A stretch of 64,000 bases of DNA, from positions 6,267,828-6,331,827 of the forward strand of contig NC_067123.1 of NCBI RefSeq assembly GCF_021347895.1. The letters are read 5' to 3'. The first letter of the stretch is position 1; every line of letters starts with the position of its first letter. Both the position numbers and the translations under genes were made by a program. The notes under the pieces were generated by a model that saw only the letters and a program-made list of their open reading frames with translations, ran no database searches and had not been told where the DNA came from. Source of the stretch: Acanthochromis polyacanthus. Its lineage: Eukaryota; Chordata; Actinopteri; Pomacentridae. Positions 60,117-64,000 of this stretch are shown piece by piece.

Positions 60117-60117
<1 letters not shown>
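59165..60117. mobile_element. TIR element with internal GTAACAGGGTTGAC repeats
   Basis: Inverted ends of 29 bp with two mismatches, TGAGTCATTCCATGAAACCG and TGGGTCATTCCATGAAATCG, each followed by GTGCCTTTT. It is inserted in an AT run inside Rep-A sequence. Internally GTAACAGGGTTGAC or a one-base variant occurs four times. No ORF; superfamily unknown. Confidence 0.82.
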
Positions 60118-60148
<31 letters not shown>

Positions 60149-61080
60149 GGATGGACTCATGTTTCCCACTAAAATACAGTCTTTGGTCAACATTTTTCCA
60201 ACTTCTGAAGCTCTAATGTCAGTAAAATTTGATGTGCGGTAAGTTCGACAAGACAAGGTTCCAGTTTTTTGTTATTTTGACAAAATAATCAAGTGATTCA
60301 TTGGTAAGACCAAATAAACTGGTTTACATAGGGGCTTTTTGTTGTCATTTTATGTGCAAAGTTACAAGCTGCTTCCATGTTGCCTTCATGTTGATATGTA
60401 ACAACATATGAGAATTGTTCTTGCCTTAATGTTCCCAAATATATATTTGAAAACGGGGTGGAAAAGTGCAAAACTGTCAAACAAAGGTGGTATTGTGTCT
60501 CCACAAAGTTCCTGTAAGTGTAAATGTATATGGATGGATCCATATTTCTACGAATAATACAGTCTTTGGTTGACATTTCAGCAACTTTTCAGGCTACATC
60601 AAACAGTAGAAACTGATGTGTGCTAAGTCAGTTTTTATTATTTTGACCTGAAATTTGTCCAAAATGACTCAAAATGTGATAAAGCTTGTATAAAATGTGT
60701 CAAAACTGAGCAAAATGATAATAATGAATAATTATTATATAATTATTGGCCCTAGAAAATAGAAAAAAGTGCAAATTTTTCAAATAAGGGTGATCTTGGG
60801 ACCCTAGAAATTTCCTGTAAGTGACTATGTATGGATGGATCCATATTTCTACTAAAAATATAGTCTTTGGTCAATGTTTCACCAACTCCTGAGGCTCTAA
60901 CATCAGTGGAAATCGATGTGTAGCGAGTTGAACAAAACAAGGTTCCAGTTTTTAGACATTTTGACAAAATAATGATGTGACTCATTGGTAAAACCAACAA
61001 AATTGGTGTACGTAGGGGTTTTTAATCGTCATTTTATGCTCAACTCTGTTCTGCAGCAAGGCTTGTATTGTGATATATTT
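60118..61080 (+). repeat. Rep-A dispersed repeats, copies 5-7
   Basis: Cores at about 60175, 60550 and 60860, spaced roughly 375 and 310 bases, each preceded by TGTAAGTG and GGATGGATCCATATTTCTA-like sequence or a variant. They form a local imperfect tandem of the dispersed family. Confidence 0.75.
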
Positions 61081-63888
61081 GTAGGGATAGCATATACAAC
61101 AGAAAGGATTTGTTTTTCCTAAGCATTTAACTGACTCTCAGTTTTACGACATTATAAATTTCAGTTTATCTGTTTGGCACCAATATGGTCTATTTCTATA
61201 TATTTCTTAGGCATTTTGCTCCCATTTTTGTCCTTTGTGTTGACTGCATGAAAATAAAAGTAGGTAAAAATCCTTCCTACATGGTGAATTCTATCAATAA
61301 ATGGAAACGTTTTTGTTTTGTCGTCTTCTCCACGTCAGTATTCATCACTGAGGGTAAAAGCTCAGTATGTAATGACTATAAACATCCATGTATCTCACTT
61401 CCACCTCCCTCTGATGAACGCTTGACGTAATTCTCTCCCCATGTGGTCTGCTGCTATTCTAGTGTCACTTCCACTTGTCTTTAGAGAGAAAATGACCGCT
61501 GCCGTGACATAATCGCTCCTCGACATCTGAGCACCGATCCCTTGCTTCTCGTCAGCCCACGTCCTTCGAATCAGACGGAGGCTGTCCTCCCCGTCTCAGT
61601 GCACATTTGACAGGCATTGAAAATTCCACACAAGCCAGCCCATATGTTGGTGGCTGATGACAAGCCATCAGCGAGCCGTCATCATCCCTCCTCCTCTAAA
61701 ACTCATTTTGCTGCCACTTGTGTTTTCTCGGTTCTGCACGTTTGTGTGTCTGAGGTAACTGACAAGGCTGCTGCCGAGTCATGATTTCTGAACAAAAAAA
61801 CAAACAATGGAGACAAAAGAACAAGTGCAGTGAATTTAACTGAATGGACCTTTAGATGCACGAGTGATTGGACCAGACGCTCTTACATAAATGAGTCAAA
61901 AATTATCCGTATAAGAATAAATGTGTTTTTAACAGCATTTTTTTTTGTCATTTTGGTTGAGAGTAATGTGTGTATTATATTTTCGCCCACACAATAATGA
62001 TTTCATGATTAAACAAGAAAACCAAGAACAGATTAGTATCAGCGATAAAGAGCTTGGGGCAGTCATACAAATATTACAATTACTTTAAAAGTATAAAAGG
62101 TTTCTTAAGAATTTAAATGGAATGATATAAACATGTTTTTAAGAATATTAAATGATAAAAACTTTTCATTACAAAGACATTGCTAGAAAAGGACCTCACC
62201 GGCTCATTTTTTTTTTTACCCATTTCTGCATCTAAGGGTTAAATAAAATGTTTGTGTGTCACAGTGAGAATGCAGGTTTAATTAATCTCGATTAATTGAT
62301 AAGTTCCTCCTCTTTTCACTGCTAACAATTTGCTCTCATACTGATTAAAATCAGACATTTCTTGCCAACTTAAAGAGACAATTTTCAACATATATTATGA
62401 TTCTAAAGGGTTAATTAAATCTGCAGACTGCTTTATTTTTAAGACATACGAGTAACATACTGCTGCACACCAAACAATGGAGGTGTTTAGTTTCTACATG
62501 CTTCTCACATTTAAAAACTCCACCAGAACCGACGTTTTAGCTGCTTTGTTAACCCACTGAAGTCACATGGAATAGTGCTTTTATAGGTGCCAATTTCAGG
62601 TAGAATAAAAAAAGTCCACTCTGCTGTCAGGAATCAATGCTAAACGTAAAATACAAGATTGATTTTATTCATTCGTGCAGTTTTAAAGGTCTGCATTGGG
62701 GAAAAAAATAATGCTTTTAAATTGTTTTTTAAACAATTTACTGTTAGTTTACAGAGTTTCCCTATTTAGTAAAATTACAATTAATACCTACAAAGTTCAC
62801 AGGAAAAAAAGCATTAATTTGCACATTAATGCTAGAAAATGTCCAAATTAAAAATCTCTGCTTTTACAAATAGTCTTTGTTTTACAATGAGTGACCATAG
62901 ATTTACACTATTGTACTCTATTTAAATCCGCTCAAAGAATATTAGTTTATATATATATTCGCCATTATCTGAAAGAAAAATTGTGAATATTAAGGACTGA
63001 AAACTGCTACATAATTTTTATGTTATTTTGCAGATGTTCTCAGTCTTTTTTGCTTTGTTAAATTACAGAAAATATCTAGTAAAATCACAGGATTTTTTTT
63101 TTTTTACACGTTAAACAGAAAAAAGGCCAAAACTAAACAGGCTGTCCACATCTAAAAATCTGCATTTTTACACAGCAGTTTGTCAAAATTACTATTGTGT
63201 TTAAATCAGCGAAAATATCTTCTTTTGTTTTTTCTTCTTTTTTTAACAAAATATTGTACACTAATATTCTAACAGTTAAAAACAACAGCTTTGTTGTAAA
63301 TTCATACATATTTATGTATATATATATAGAATATATGTTTCTACCATATATGTAAAATAATCATTTAGATGGAAGGTTAGAAATGACAGAAAGTCCAGCT
63401 CTTCTGATTTTAGCAGCCGTAAAGTCAATTGCATTGCTCAGCACTGTTAATTACAGAGTTTTCTTCCTGAAAGGGGCGGGGACAGCAACTGCTCATTGAT
63501 TTTTTATTTATTTGTGACTTTTTAGAGCGAAATATCACATTTAGAACATCTTAGAAGCAAAGTTTACTCAGTTCTGGTAAAAGGAATCCTTTTTTGCATC
63601 ATTCAAGTTGAAACATTGAAGAAAACACACGAAACTTGAATTAATTTGCCAAAAGTGGACACAAAAGGGAAACTGTCAAATTTACATTTTCAACCTGACA
63701 TTTGAAATAGTTTTAACTATTGAATGTAGAATTTCAAAAATCGTAGTATAAAAGAAAAAAAGACAACTAGTGGCTGTGGAAAAATAAATCTTCACTGCAG
63801 CCGTTTTACAACCTGAAGCCTTTATTCCTTTTTTGGGGTGTCTGATAATATTTAAAGCGTTTTTGAAAGCCTGAAATGTGACCTAATA
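61081..63888. other. nudcd1 intron sequence, mostly unrecognised
   Basis: No nudcd1 exon was found on the - strand. The stretch 61420-61790 is balanced and repeat-free; the rest is AT-rich. A degenerate copy of the GC-rich module (TTTTCTTCCTGAAAGGGGCG) lies at about 63460. Confidence 0.4.
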
Positions 63889-64000
63889 CAGGGTGACCCA
63901 AAAAAAGTTTACACTGGCAGAATACAACTTTAATACCATGTTTATTCAGCTTAGAATTAGAATTTATTCACAAATTATACATCGCTGTAAAGACCATGTA
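63889..64000 (+). mobile_element. Possible mariner-like element end, cut by window edge
   Basis: CAGGGTGACCCAAAAAAAGT follows TA and resembles mariner-type ends. The other end is outside the window. Confidence 0.35.

Noticed and set aside
57556..64000. Further nudcd1 exons
   Set aside because: I looked on the - strand for a segment encoding the equivalent of FDGNTLKTTHV and other NUDCD1 parts with splice sites and found none. The next exon must lie beyond the window.

Overview
The window is teleost fish genomic DNA. It has two vertebrate genes with GT-AG introns, a dense load of fish-type DNA transposons and MITEs, a tRNA-derived SINE, and long simple arrays. No bacterial-style gene organisation is present. 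I cannot name the species; a percomorph fish is a guess from repeat content.

Host genes. A complete two-exon coding region for the thyrotropin-releasing hormone receptor (trhr, type 1 by neighbourhood) lies on the + strand (9293-10081 and 13228-13653, 404 residues). The last two coding exons of nudcd1 (NudC domain-containing protein 1) lie on the - strand (57396-57555 and 48105-48394); its earlier exons must lie beyond position 64000. The two genes are convergent, as in the human TRHR-NUDCD1 interval. They have no direct functional link: trhr is a hormone GPCR, nudcd1 a NudC/CS-domain protein.

Layout. 1-8.2 kb: T-rich low-complexity arrays, a nested transposon cluster (outer TIR element, SINE, THAP-bearing element) and copies of a dispersed repeat here called Rep-A. 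8.2-13.7 kb: trhr with a (GAT)20 microsatellite about 360 bp upstream of its ATG. 13.7-21.4 kb: 3' flank, a pogo-like MITE abutting a second THAP-bearing element, then locally duplicated blocks. 21.4-29.5 kb: mostly unrecognised sequence plus a dead Tc1 element whose transposase carries an in-frame tandem expansion. 29.5-32.9 kb: two 759-bp Harbinger-like copies in inverted orientation enclosing a third THAP element and a captured exon-like fragment of the nasp gene. 33-41 kb: a TIR element and a 2.4-kb, 29-bp minisatellite with higher-order structure. 41-46.5 kb: T-rich arrays interleaved with duplicated modules. 47.9-64 kb: the 3' part of nudcd1 with a 9-kb intron full of nested transposons, and the 3' part of a further intron.

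Most interesting: (1) three unrelated-in-sequence, internally deleted elements that share THAP-coding 5' ends and AT target duplications, two also keeping the 5' end of a YqaJ/SWIM-type ORF; (2) a nasp exon between inverted Harbinger copies; (3) two independent minisatellites seeded on the same Tc1 transposase motif (VKHGGGSIM); (4) a block shared by the trhr intron and a nudcd1 intron. I found no convincing wholly new protein-coding system; the novelty is in mobile-element structure.
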